From: Methylobacterium sp. J-077
GTDB taxonomy: Bacteria > Pseudomonadota > Alphaproteobacteria > Rhizobiales > Beijerinckiaceae
Length of the DNA: 38,475 nt
NCBI RefSeq assembly: GCF_022829365.1
Contig: NZ_JAKSYJ010000209.1
Location: forward strand, 1-38,475
Direction: 5' to 3'
Part shown: positions 8,393-16,802 of the stretch, one piece after another
How the letters are laid out: the number at the start of each line of letters is the position of its first letter
How positions within the stretch are numbered: position 1 is the stretch's first letter
Notes under the pieces: generated by a model
Database searches by the model: none
What the model saw: only the letters and a program-made list of their open reading frames with translations
What the model was told of the DNA's origin: nothing
Position numbers and translations under genes: made by a program

Positions 8393-9328
8393 ATGCCTGA
8401 CGTGGTTCGCCATGCTGGCCCACCGGATCCGGTCGCATACGTCGATGCACCGCGGGCGCTCGACCCTCGCTTCGCCGAGGTCGTGGCGCACGGCGCCCGA
8501 CTCATGTCTCTGTACGATCAGGCGACCTTCAGCGAGGGCCCGATTTGGTGGCCGGCTCGGCAGATGCTGGTCTGGTCCGATGTCGAGGGGCGCCGCGTCC
8601 TCGGCTGGCGCGAGGATGGTTGCGTCGAGGTCGTCGTCGACGCGACGCCGTTCATCAACGGCCACGCGATCGACCGCGACGGCGGGCTGATCCACTGCGA
8701 GCACGGCACTCGGCGTCTGTCTCGGACGCTGCCGGACGGGCGTTACCAGGTCGTCGTCGACACATACCAGGGCAAACGCTTCAACTCGCCCGACGATGTC
8801 GTCTGCGCCGACGACGGTGCGCTGTGGTTCACCGATCCCGCCTACGGCCTCGTCCTACCGAAGCAGGGTGCACTCGCCGAACCCGAACTCGATCATCGCA
8901 GCGTCTATCGCATCGATCCGAATACCGGCGAGGTGGCACGCATGGCAGACCTCGAACAGCCCAACGGTCTCGCCTTCGCTCCCTGCGGACGAACGCTCTA
9001 CGTCACCGACACCTCTCGTTCCCTGGGCGGCGATCGGCACACAATTTTCGCGTTCGACGTCACCGAGGGACCCGCGCTCGCAAACCGGCGCGTCTTCGCC
9101 GAGGTCGAACTCGGCATTCCCGATGGCGTGCGGACCGACAGCCGTGGTTGGATCTGGACGAGTTCCGAGGCCGGAGTTCAGGTGTTCTCCGCCGAGGGAC
9201 ACCGGCTCGGGCTGATCCCGACGCCGCAGGTGTGCTCCAACCTCTGCTTTTCGCCCGACGAGCGAAGGCTCTTTATCACGTCGAAGCAGCACCTCTACGC
9301 TATCGACCTCACGCATGGGGCAGGCTGA
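8393..9328 (+). CDS. SMP-30/gluconolactonase family protein
   Basis: A 311-residue beta-propeller paralogous to the product at 2677-3651. Matching motifs are SEGPIWWPARQ (metal Glu), FINGHAID, RFNSPDDVVCADDG, EQPNGLAFAPCG (Asn) and GIPDGVRTDSRGW (Asp). It probably hydrolyses a sugar lactone. GAGGAG at 8378-8383 lies nine bases ahead of ATG 8393; an out-of-frame ATG at 8388 is ignored. It follows the GMC and GH15 genes on the same strand after a 125-bp gap. Confidence 0.88.
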   Translation: MPDVVRHAGPPDPVAYVDAPRALDPRFAEVVAHGARLMSLYDQATFSEGPIWWPARQMLVWSDVEGRRVLGWREDGCVEVVVDATPFINGHAIDRDGGLIHCEHGTRRLSRTLPDGRYQVVVDTYQGKRFNSPDDVVCADDGALWFTDPAYGLVLPKQGALAEPELDHRSVYRIDPNTGEVARMADLEQPNGLAFAPCGRTLYVTDTSRSLGGDRHTIFAFDVTEGPALANRRVFAEVELGIPDGVRTDSRGWIWTSSEAGVQVFSAEGHRLGLIPTPQVCSNLCFSPDERRLFITSKQHLYAIDLTHGAG

Positions 9329-9369
9329 CGTCACTTCACGGGATCGTTTGGTCGCTCGCAATCGAAACA

Positions 9370-9394
9370 GGAACTGTGCATCGTGTGACCGGTT
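9370..9394 (+). promoter_or_regulatory. EcfG-like promoter candidate for the ThDP-cyo gene string
   Basis: GGAAC-N16-GGTT lies 99 bp ahead of the ThDP enzyme start, in the only sizeable gap before nine closely packed genes. There is one mismatch to the GGAAC-N16/17-CGTT consensus. Confidence 0.45.
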
Positions 9395-9493
9395 GGCTGG
9401 GAACGATAGCGCACTAGGATCCGATATCTCGCATCGCACCGACATAATTTGTCTATGCGAGGCTATTGCTGCGCAATTTTTCAGGGATTCGAC

Positions 9494-11284
9494 ATGGCCG
9501 ACACCGTCGCCGACTTCTTCTGGAAGCGTCTCGCCGAGTGGGGCGTGAAGACGATCTTCGGCTACCCGGGTGACGGCATCAACGGCCTGCTCGGCGCTAT
9601 GCAGCGCAACGACCTGCCATTCGAGTTCATTCAGGTCCGCCACGAGGAGATGGCCGCGTTCATGGCTGCGGCCTACGCCAAGTTCACCGGCGAGGTCGGC
9701 GTGTGCATGGCCACCTCTGGCCCCGGCGCGACGCACCTGCTCACCGGGATGTACGACGCACACATGGACCACGTGCCGCTGCTCGCCATCGCTGGCCAGC
9801 AGGCGCGCAATGTCAACGGCGCGCATTACCAGCAGGAGTTCGACCTCACGAGCGTGTTCAAGGACGTCGCCGCCTACGTGCAGCAGGCGTCCTCGCCCGC
9901 GCAGGTCCGTCACATCGTCGACCGCGCCATGCGCATCGCCAAGGCCGAACGGAAGGTCTCGGCGATCATCCTGCCCAACGATCTGCAGGACGTCCCCTAC
10001 GAGGCGCCGGTGCGCAAGCACGGCAACACCTTCTCCGGCGTCGGCTACACCGCCCCGAAGGTCGTGCCCTTCGACGCCGACCTGCGCAGAGCCGCCGACG
10101 TGCTGAACGCCGGCAAGAAGGTCGCGATCCTGGTCGGTGCCGGCGCGCTCCACGCCACCGACGAGGTCATCGCCGTCGCCAACAAGCTCCAGGCGGGCGT
10201 CGCCAAGGCCCTCCTCGGGAAGGCCGCGCTCCCCGATGACCTACCCTTCGTCACCGGCACCATCGGCCTACTCGGCTCCAAGCCCTCGTCCGACATGATG
10301 GAGGAGTGCGACACCCTGCTCATGATCGGCTCCGGCTTCCCCTGGGCCGAGTTCCTGCCCAAGGAGGGACAGGCGCGGGGTGTGCAGATCGACATCTCAC
10401 CGGAGATGCTATCGCTGCGCTATCCCATGGAAGTACCGCTCTGCGGTGAGTCCGCCGAGACCCTGCGGGCGCTGTTGCCACTCCTCGACCAGAAGAAGGA
10501 GGGTGGCTCCTGGCGCACCGGCATCGAGAAGGGGATGGTCTCTTGGTGGAAGGAGGCCGAGGATCGGGCGATGGCCAAGGCCAACCCGGTCAACCCGCAG
10601 CGCGTCACCTGGGAACTCTCGCCGCGCATGCCCGAGCGGGCGATCATCACCTCGGACTCCGGATCCTGCGCCAACTGGTATGCCCGCGACCTGAAGATGC
10701 GCCGCGGCCAGATGTGCTCGCTGTCGGGCGGACTCGCCTCGATGGGTGCGGCGGTGCCCTACGCCATCGCGGCCAAGGTCGCCCATCCCGACCGGCCGGT
10801 GATCGCGCTGGTCGGCGACGGCGCCATGCAGATGAACAACATGGCCGAGCTGATCACCGTTTCGAAGTACATGCACCGCTGGTCGAACAAGACCTGGATC
10901 TGCTGCGTGTTCAACAACGAGGATCTGAACCAGGTCACCTGGGAACAGCGGGTGATGGAGGGCAACCCGAAGTTTGAGGCGTCACAGGACATTCCGAACG
11001 TGCCCTACCACAAGTTTGCCGAGCTAATCGGCCTGAAGGGCATCTACGTCGACGATCCGCAGAAGATGGGAGCGGCATGGGACGAGGCGTTGGCGAGCCC
11101 GGTGCCGGTTGTGCTGGAGGTCAAGACCGATCCCGAGGTGCCGCCGCTGCCGCCGTTCTTCACCTTCCAGCAGGTGCAGAACTTCATGTCGATGCTCGGC
11201 AAGGGAGACCCGAAGGAGCGCCATCTCCTCGTCGACACCGCCCGGCAGGTGCTCAGCGCCGTCCTTCCCGGCGACAAGAAATAG
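9494..11284 (+). CDS. Thiamine-diphosphate enzyme, pyruvate oxidase/acetolactate synthase-like
   Basis: A 596-residue three-domain ThDP enzyme. The N-terminal domain has FGYPGDGINGL and RHEEMAAFMAAAYAK, with the Glu (about residue 51) that activates thiamine. The C-terminal domain has the ThDP/Mg motif GDGAMQMNNMAEL about residue 441, running to FNNEDLNQVTWEQR. The overall pattern is closest to PoxB-like pyruvate:quinone oxidoreductases. ATG 9494 was preferred over TTG 9449 because AGGGA (9483-9487) precedes it and the family sequence starts there. It is the first gene of a run that ends with a quinol oxidase, which fits a quinone-reducing role, but another 2-oxo acid or a decarboxylase activity cannot be excluded. 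Confidence 0.87.
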   Translation: MADTVADFFWKRLAEWGVKTIFGYPGDGINGLLGAMQRNDLPFEFIQVRHEEMAAFMAAAYAKFTGEVGVCMATSGPGATHLLTGMYDAHMDHVPLLAIAGQQARNVNGAHYQQEFDLTSVFKDVAAYVQQASSPAQVRHIVDRAMRIAKAERKVSAIILPNDLQDVPYEAPVRKHGNTFSGVGYTAPKVVPFDADLRRAADVLNAGKKVAILVGAGALHATDEVIAVANKLQAGVAKALLGKAALPDDLPFVTGTIGLLGSKPSSDMMEECDTLLMIGSGFPWAEFLPKEGQARGVQIDISPEMLSLRYPMEVPLCGESAETLRALLPLLDQKKEGGSWRTGIEKGMVSWWKEAEDRAMAKANPVNPQRVTWELSPRMPERAIITSDSGSCANWYARDLKMRRGQMCSLSGGLASMGAAVPYAIAAKVAHPDRPVIALVGDGAMQMNNMAELITVSKYMHRWSNKTWICCVFNNEDLNQVTWEQRVMEGNPKFEASQDIPNVPYHKFAELIGLKGIYVDDPQKMGAAWDEALASPVPVVLEVKTDPEVPPLPPFFTFQQVQNFMSMLGKGDPKERHLLVDTARQVLSAVLPGDKK

Positions 11285-11319
11285 GATGGAGGGGGGCGAC
11301 TGCCCCTTCCGCAAAGCCC

Positions 11320-12414
11320 ATGGCAAACCAAGCGACCATCACGGCGGTGCGGGCACGCTCCTTCACCGTCCCTACCGACGCGCCGGAAGCCGACGGCACC
11401 TTCGTGTGGGAGAAGACGACGATCGTCGTCGTCCATGTCGAGGCCGCCGGTCAGATTGGCCTCGGCTACAGCTACACCGACGCGAGCGTCGCAGGCCTGA
11501 TCGGCGAGACGCTGGCGTCGGTACTGGAGGGAGGTGATGTCTTCGACATCCCTCGGCTCAATGCGGCCCTGTGGGGTGCCGTGCGCAACCTCGGCCGGAG
11601 CGGTCTCGCCGCCAGCGCCATCTCGGCCCTCGACACGGCCTTGTGGGACCTGAAGGCACGCCTCCTCGACCTGCCTCTGGCGCGGCTGTTCGGTCTCGCC
11701 CGCGACACGGCCGAGATCTACGGCAGCGGCGGTTTCACCTCGTACGACGACCGGCAACTGAGCGCGCAGCTCGCGGGATGGGTCGAGCGGGAAGGCTGTC
11801 GGGCGGTCAAGATGAAAATCGGTAGCGAGCCGGAGCGCGATCCCGCCCGGATGGCGGTTGCAAAGCATGCCATCGGTGAGGCCGCGCTGTTCATCGACGC
11901 CAACGGCGCCTTCACCCCGAAACGGGCCTGCGCGTTCGCGCAAGCCGCCGCGGCGTTCGACGTGGCGTGGTTCGAGGAACCCGTGACGAGCGACGATCCC
12001 GTCGGCCTCGCGATGGTCCGTTCGCGTGCACCGGTCGGCATGGAGATCGCGGCCGGGGAATACGTCTACACACCGGATGACATGCGTGGCCTACTCGCGG
12101 CCGGCGCGGTCGATGTGGCGCAGGCGGATGTGACCCGCTGCGGCGGCTATTCCGGCTTCCGCACCATCGCCGCGCTGTGCGAGGCGGCCCACGTCGACCT
12201 GTCCGGTCACTGCGCCCCGGCGCTCCACCTGCCCGTCGCGGTCGCGGTTCCCCGCTTCCGCCACCTCGAATGGTTCCACGATCACGTCCGCATCGAGCGG
12301 ATGCTGTTCGATGGCGCGCCCGTGGCGCGTGACGGTTTCATCGGCCCGGATCTCTCGCGGCCGGGCAACGGACTGACGTTCAAGCACCAGGATGCGGAAG
12401 CCTATGCCGTCTGA
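11320..12414 (+). CDS. Enolase-superfamily enzyme, mandelate racemase group
   Basis: A 364-residue protein with the two-domain enolase-superfamily pattern. Visible catalytic residues are VKMKIG (KxK, about 164-166), FIDANG (Asp about 193), WFEEP (Glu about 219), AAGEY (Glu about 247), and the Asp/His dyad in QADVTRCGG (about 270) and SGHCAP (about 297). KxK plus a His-Asp dyad places it in the mandelate racemase subgroup, which contains many sugar-acid dehydratases. It lies 35 bp after the ThDP gene. A sugar-acid dehydratase would act on products of the lactonases nearby; this is inference. The SD is unclear: a G-rich stretch lies about 27 bp upstream of ATG 11320. Confidence 0.88.
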   Translation: MANQATITAVRARSFTVPTDAPEADGTFVWEKTTIVVVHVEAAGQIGLGYSYTDASVAGLIGETLASVLEGGDVFDIPRLNAALWGAVRNLGRSGLAASAISALDTALWDLKARLLDLPLARLFGLARDTAEIYGSGGFTSYDDRQLSAQLAGWVEREGCRAVKMKIGSEPERDPARMAVAKHAIGEAALFIDANGAFTPKRACAFAQAAAAFDVAWFEEPVTSDDPVGLAMVRSRAPVGMEIAAGEYVYTPDDMRGLLAAGAVDVAQADVTRCGGYSGFRTIAALCEAAHVDLSGHCAPALHLPVAVAVPRFRHLEWFHDHVRIERMLFDGAPVARDGFIGPDLSRPGNGLTFKHQDAEAYAV

Positions 12415-13462
12415 GGCGGGACCAAACGACGCCCGTGAGGGCAGGTTTCCCGGCGTGAGGCCGCGGACGACGCCGGTGCGGTTCGAGGCGGAGGTCCACC
12501 CGGTCGTGGCGCTGGCCCTCGTCGCGGTCGGAGCCGGTGTGCTGACCTGGTTCGCGGCGGGTCGTTCGAAACGCCTCGGCCCCCCACCGCACGGGGGGCG
12601 TCAGGTCCGGACGGAAGGTGAGCGCCGCTACCGCGAGCGTGGGACGGAGGTCACCGCGAGCGCGGCGCAGCGCCTGAACCACGCCTCCTCGATGCTCGCG
12701 GCCTCCGTGCTGTTCGACTCCGGTCTGGAGCATTACCGCGGGCAGTTCTTCAACCGGGCGATGTACACGCCGATCATCGCCTCCACCGTGACGTTGGCCT
12801 CGTCCCTGCACGGGGCCGGCGACACTGATCCGGGTCGCTCTCATGTGCGCCATGCCGTGCAGGCGATGGCCGGCGTCACCGGCCTCGTCGGGTTTGGCTT
12901 CCACGCTTGGAACGTGGGCAAGCGCGAGGGCGGCTATTCCTGGCAGAACCTGTTCTACGGCGCGCCGATCGGTGCCCCCATGGCGTTGACGCTGGCCGGC
13001 ATCCTCGGCGTCGCAGCCGAATGGGTGCGCGATGCCGACCCGGACGCACCCGAACTCGCCGGCGCGCCGGCCGGCCGTACCCTCGCGGTGGCGACCGCCG
13101 GAATGCTACTCGGTACGACCCTGGAGGCCGGCCTGCTCCACTTCCGCGGCGCTTTCCAGAACCCTGCGATGTTCGTGCCCGTGACCCTGCCGCCGCTCGC
13201 CGCCGCGATCCTAGCGGGCGCTGCCGTGGCGGAGCCCGGCCGGCCGCACGGAGCGGCGAAGGCGGGGATGTGGGCGGTCTGCGCGATGGGTGTGCTCGGC
13301 GTCGCGTTCCACGCCTACGGCGTCCAGCGGATGATGGGCGGTTGGGGCAACTGGCGCCAGAACATGATCGACGGGCCGCCCCTGCCAGCACCGCCCTCGT
13401 TCTCCGGCCTCGCGCTCGGGGGCCTCGCCGCCCTGGAACTGCTGGAACATCGGCGACGCTGA
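12392..13462 (+). CDS. Membrane protein with internal duplication and paired histidines, unknown function
   Basis: A 356-residue protein I do not recognise. Residues about 97-210 and 234-350 are two copies of one unit. From H114 to H171 and from H250 to H307 the copies align without gaps over 57 residues: EHYRGQFFNRAMYTP matches LHFRGAFQNPAMFVP, PGRSH matches PGRPH, and GFHAWNVG matches AFHAYGV. Hydrophobic segments suggest one N-terminal helix (VVALALVAVGAGVLTWFAA) and about two to three helices per repeat. Regularly placed His near helix ends could bind haem, which is a hypothesis. The start (ATG 12392) overlaps the end of the previous gene; ATG 12404 is an alternative. It sits just before a gluconate-dehydrogenase subunit-3-like gene and a GMC dehydrogenase gene, so it may be their membrane subunit. 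Confidence 0.82.
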   Translation: MRKPMPSEAGPNDAREGRFPGVRPRTTPVRFEAEVHPVVALALVAVGAGVLTWFAAGRSKRLGPPPHGGRQVRTEGERRYRERGTEVTASAAQRLNHASSMLAASVLFDSGLEHYRGQFFNRAMYTPIIASTVTLASSLHGAGDTDPGRSHVRHAVQAMAGVTGLVGFGFHAWNVGKREGGYSWQNLFYGAPIGAPMALTLAGILGVAAEWVRDADPDAPELAGAPAGRTLAVATAGMLLGTTLEAGLLHFRGAFQNPAMFVPVTLPPLAAAILAGAAVAEPGRPHGAAKAGMWAVCAMGVLGVAFHAYGVQRMMGGWGNWRQNMIDGPPLPAPPSFSGLALGGLAALELLEHRRR

Positions 13463-13502
13463 ACGGCGCCATCAGTTCAACTCACGCTCAGGATCGAAGA
13501 CA

Positions 13503-14162
13503 TTGCACCCGAGACGCGACCTCTACCCGGGCTACGACGTGCTGGAAAAGCGCGACAGCCCCTCCTGGAACGCCAAGACGCGGGACGTGCTCGCGGAGCG
13601 TCTCGGCATCGGCCCGGAGACACATCGCTTCCTCGACGATGCGGATTGGACGACGCTGAAGGCCGTCTGCGACCGCGTCGTACCCCAGCCTGCGGACCGT
13701 GCCGATCCGATCCCGGTGGCGGCGCTGATCGACCACAAGCTCGCCACCGGCGAGCACGACGGCTATCGCCATGCAGATCTTCCGGACCAAGGCGAGGCCT
13801 GGAGACGGGGCCTCGCGGCCCTCGACGCCGAGGCCCGCGCCGCCTATGGCGCCGGTTTCCACGAACTCGGCGCCTGGGCGCGCGACGAATTGCTCAAGGC
13901 CGCCGAGGCCGGCACGCTCGCGCACCCGGCCTGGGGGGACATGCCGCCGGCCAAGTTCTTTTCCGGGCGCGTCCTGGCCGATGCGGTCAAGGCCTACTAC
14001 GCCCACCCCACCGCCTGGAGCGAGATTGGCTTCGGCGGACCCGCGAGCCCGCGCGGCTACGTCCGTATGGATTTCGACCGCCGCGATCCGTGGGAAGCCG
14101 CCGAGGCCGAGCCCGGACGTGAGGCCGAGGCCTTCATCGAGAACCGGCGCATCGGTCGCTGA
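13503..14162 (+). CDS. Gluconate 2-dehydrogenase subunit 3 family protein
   Basis: A 219-residue protein with the typical pattern: FLDDADWTTLKAVCDRVVPQ, DPIPVAALIDHKLATG, GLAALDAEARAAYGAGF, and the C-terminal AYYAHPTAWSEIGFGGPASP then RGYV. This small subunit accompanies the large GMC subunit of FAD-dependent gluconate/sugar dehydrogenases. The start is TTG 13503, with GGATCGAAGA just upstream; no better ATG is available. There is no obvious Tat signal, although the family small subunit often carries one. It is 14 bp ahead of the GMC gene, its probable partner. Confidence 0.88.
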   Translation: MHPRRDLYPGYDVLEKRDSPSWNAKTRDVLAERLGIGPETHRFLDDADWTTLKAVCDRVVPQPADRADPIPVAALIDHKLATGEHDGYRHADLPDQGEAWRRGLAALDAEARAAYGAGFHELGAWARDELLKAAEAGTLAHPAWGDMPPAKFFSGRVLADAVKAYYAHPTAWSEIGFGGPASPRGYVRMDFDRRDPWEAAEAEPGREAEAFIENRRIGR

Positions 14163-14176
14163 GGACGGGTCAGATC

Positions 14177-15880
14177 ATGCGACTTTCCGGAACCGGCAAC
14201 GCCGCCGACAACCCGCGTAGCGGCACGCGGGGCGACGACCCGATGCACGCCCCTCGCGCCCGCCACGGCCGTGCGCCCAACGTGATGCGGATGGGCGAGT
14301 GGGTGCCGATGCGCCAGCACGCCGACGCGGAGGAGGTCGACTTCGTCATCGTCGGCACCGGCGCGGGCGGTGGGACGCTGGCCGCGCGCTTGGCCGAGCA
14401 CGGCTTCTCCGTCGTGGCGATGGATGCGGGGCCGTACTGGCGCCCACTGGAGGACTTCGCCTCGGACGAGCGCCATCAGTCGAAACTCTACTGGACGGAC
14501 GAGCGCATCGTCGACGGCGACAACCCGTTGCAGATGGGCTCGAACAACTCCGGCAAGGCGGTGGGCGGCTCGACGGTCCACTACGCAATGGTGGCGCTGC
14601 GCTTTCGGCCGGAATGGTTCAAGTCCCGCACGCTGTTGGGTTACGGCGCGGACTGGCCGCTCGATTGGCGCGAGATGTGGTCGTACTACGACCAGGTCGA
14701 GGACGATTTGAAGATCTCGGGCCCCGTGACCTACCCTTGGGGACCCAAGCGCATGCGGTACCGCTACCGGGCGCACGAGTTGAACGCGGCGGCCAAGGTG
14801 CTCGCCCGCGGCGCGGAGGCGATGGGCATCGATTGGACTCCGACGCCGCTCGCCACGGTCTCGGCCCCGCGCGGCGACAGCCCGCCTTGCGTCTACCGCG
14901 GCTTCTGCGTCGTCGGCTGCTCCACAAACGCCAAGCAGAGCGTGCTCGTGACCTACCTGCCGCGCGCCCTCGCCGCGGGCGCCGAGATCCGTGACCTCGC
15001 CATGGTCGGGCGCATCGAGACGAAGGACGGGCGCGCCACCGGCGTCCACTACTTCCGCGAGGGCCGCTGGCGGTTCCAGCGGGCGAAGAACGTCGTGGTG
15101 GCAGGCTACGCCATCGAGACGCCACGCCTGCTGCTGATGTCAGCCAACCGGGAGTTCCCGGACGGGCTCGCCAACTCCTCGGGGCTGGTCGGCAAGAACC
15201 TGATGGTCCAAGGCAATCAGGCGGTCTGGGGCGATTTCGAGGAGGAGATCCGCAGCTACAAGGGACCGCCCTCGCTGGCGATCAGCGAGCACTGGAACTA
15301 CGAGGACCGGGGCAAGGATTTCCACGGCGGCTACTGCTACATGAGCCAGGGGCCGCTACCGACCCAGTGGGGCAGTACCCAGGCCGGATCCCACGGCTTG
15401 TGGGGCGAGGTGCTCGTCTCCGAGATGCAGCGCTACAACCACGTCGCCGGGCTCAAGATCGTCTCGGAATACCTCGCGCAGGAACGCAACCGGGTCACCC
15501 TAACGGACGAGACCGACCAGTACGGGCTGCCGATCCCGCGTATCACCTATTCCTGGTGCGACAACGACCGGGCCATGAACCGCCACGGGCTGAACTTCAT
15601 GGGACAGGCGCTCGCGGCGGCGGGCGGGCGCAACGTCTGGGAACAGGGCGACGATACAAACCATCTCTACGGCACCGCCCGCATGGGCAGCGATCCGAAG
15701 ACCTCGGTGGTGAACGGCGACTGCCGGTCCTGGGACATCCCGAACCTCTGGGTTTGCGACGGCTCGGTTTTCCCCACGACGGGCGGCGTGAACCCGTCGC
15801 TGACGATCCAGGCGATTGCGCTACGCACCGCCGACCGCATCAAGGCGATGGCCCGGAGTGGATACTATCGCGATGTCTGA
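14177..15880 (+). CDS. GMC oxidoreductase, gluconate/sugar dehydrogenase large-subunit type
   Basis: A 567-residue GMC enzyme. The FAD motif FVIVGTGAGGGTLAARLAE sits about residue 56, followed by MDAGPYW and GKAVGGSTVHYAMVALRFRP. FCVVGCSTNAKQSVLVTYLP resembles the Cys-containing region of gluconate dehydrogenase large subunits. The C-terminal TNHLYGTARMGSDPKTSVV contains the catalytic His, and GGVNPSLTIQAIALRTADRI the Asn partner. With subunit 3 just upstream it likely forms a membrane-bound dehydrogenase that passes electrons to quinone. The usual cytochrome c subunit is absent from the window. The 3' end overlaps cyoA by eight bases. Confidence 0.92.
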   Translation: MRLSGTGNAADNPRSGTRGDDPMHAPRARHGRAPNVMRMGEWVPMRQHADAEEVDFVIVGTGAGGGTLAARLAEHGFSVVAMDAGPYWRPLEDFASDERHQSKLYWTDERIVDGDNPLQMGSNNSGKAVGGSTVHYAMVALRFRPEWFKSRTLLGYGADWPLDWREMWSYYDQVEDDLKISGPVTYPWGPKRMRYRYRAHELNAAAKVLARGAEAMGIDWTPTPLATVSAPRGDSPPCVYRGFCVVGCSTNAKQSVLVTYLPRALAAGAEIRDLAMVGRIETKDGRATGVHYFREGRWRFQRAKNVVVAGYAIETPRLLLMSANREFPDGLANSSGLVGKNLMVQGNQAVWGDFEEEIRSYKGPPSLAISEHWNYEDRGKDFHGGYCYMSQGPLPTQWGSTQAGSHGLWGEVLVSEMQRYNHVAGLKIVSEYLAQERNRVTLTDETDQYGLPIPRITYSWCDNDRAMNRHGLNFMGQALAAAGGRNVWEQGDDTNHLYGTARMGSDPKTSVVNGDCRSWDIPNLWVCDGSVFPTTGGVNPSLTIQAIALRTADRIKAMARSGYYRDV

Positions 15881-16802
15881 GGCGACCATCGCTAAGCTGT
15901 GCCCCGTCGGAGGAGGTCGCCGGGCCCGGGCGCTCCTTCGCCTCGCATCGTTTTTCACCGTGGCCGCGGTGTTGCCGCTCGGCGGTTGCGGCGTCCTCGA
16001 TCACGGGATGCTCGGCGCGGCAGGCCCGGTCGCCGATCAGACGCGCAGCTTGTTCTTGATCGTCTGCATGATCCTGATCTTCGTCGTCGGGCCGGTTTTG
16101 GTGCTGACCCCGATCTTCGCCTGGCACTACCGCTTGTCCAACACGAAGAGCGCGTACCGCCCGCAATGGGGCTTCAACTGGCCGCTCGAAGGGCTGATCT
16201 GGATCCCGCCGGTGATCATCGTAGTGGTCCTCGCCGTGTTTCTATGGCGAGACACGCACCGACTCGACCCGTACAGACCGCTCGCCTCGTCGTATCCACC
16301 GATCGAGGTGCAGGTGGTCGCCCTCGATTGGAAGTGGCTGTTCATCTACCCCGATGACGGCGTGGCAAGCGTCAACAAGCTCGTCATTCCCTCCGGACGC
16401 CCGGTCCACCTCAGCCTGACCAGCGCCACCGTGATGCAGTCGTTCTTCATCCCACAACTCGCCGGTCAGATCTACGCGATGGCCGGCATGACCACGCAGC
16501 AGAACCTGGCTGCAGACGCGCCCGGCACATACCGCGGCGAGAACATGCAGTTCAACGGCATGGGGTTTCAGAACCAGAAATTCCCCGTCGTGTCCGAGAC
16601 CACCGACGATTATCGAGCGTGGCTCGCCCAGGCCAGGGCGAGCGGCAAGACTCTCGACATGGCCGCGTTCCAGACCCTGTCGGCGCGCTCGGTCCAGGCT
16701 GTGCCGAGTCAGTTCGGCGCGATTGCCCCGAACTTATTCCAGTCGATCGTCGCCTTGAGTGATCCCGGTATGCACGCCGCCCATGGACCGGAACACCGAT
16801 GA
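15873..16802 (+). CDS. cyoA: Cytochrome bo3 ubiquinol oxidase subunit II
   Basis: About 309 residues. An N-terminal signal with a lipobox-like LPLGGC is followed by two membrane helices (LFLIVCMILIFVVGPVLVL and IWIPPVIIVVVLAVFLW). The periplasmic cupredoxin domain has VVALDWKWLFIYPD and SFFIPQLAGQIYAMAGMT. No CuA Cys/His cluster is present where cytochrome c oxidases have it, which marks a quinol oxidase. The start ATG 15873 overlaps the GMC stop, indicating coupling. The stop overlaps cyoB by four bases. Confidence 0.92.
   Translation: MSEATIAKLCPVGGGRRARALLRLASFFTVAAVLPLGGCGVLDHGMLGAAGPVADQTRSLFLIVCMILIFVVGPVLVLTPIFAWHYRLSNTKSAYRPQWGFNWPLEGLIWIPPVIIVVVLAVFLWRDTHRLDPYRPLASSYPPIEVQVVALDWKWLFIYPDDGVASVNKLVIPSGRPVHLSLTSATVMQSFFIPQLAGQIYAMAGMTTQQNLAADAPGTYRGENMQFNGMGFQNQKFPVVSETTDDYRAWLAQARASGKTLDMAAFQTLSARSVQAVPSQFGAIAPNLFQSIVALSDPGMHAAHGPEHR

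Noticed and set aside
8855..10153. 432-codon open frame on the minus strand
   Set aside because: It spans the ends of the SMP-30 and ThDP genes in antisense and resembles no family.
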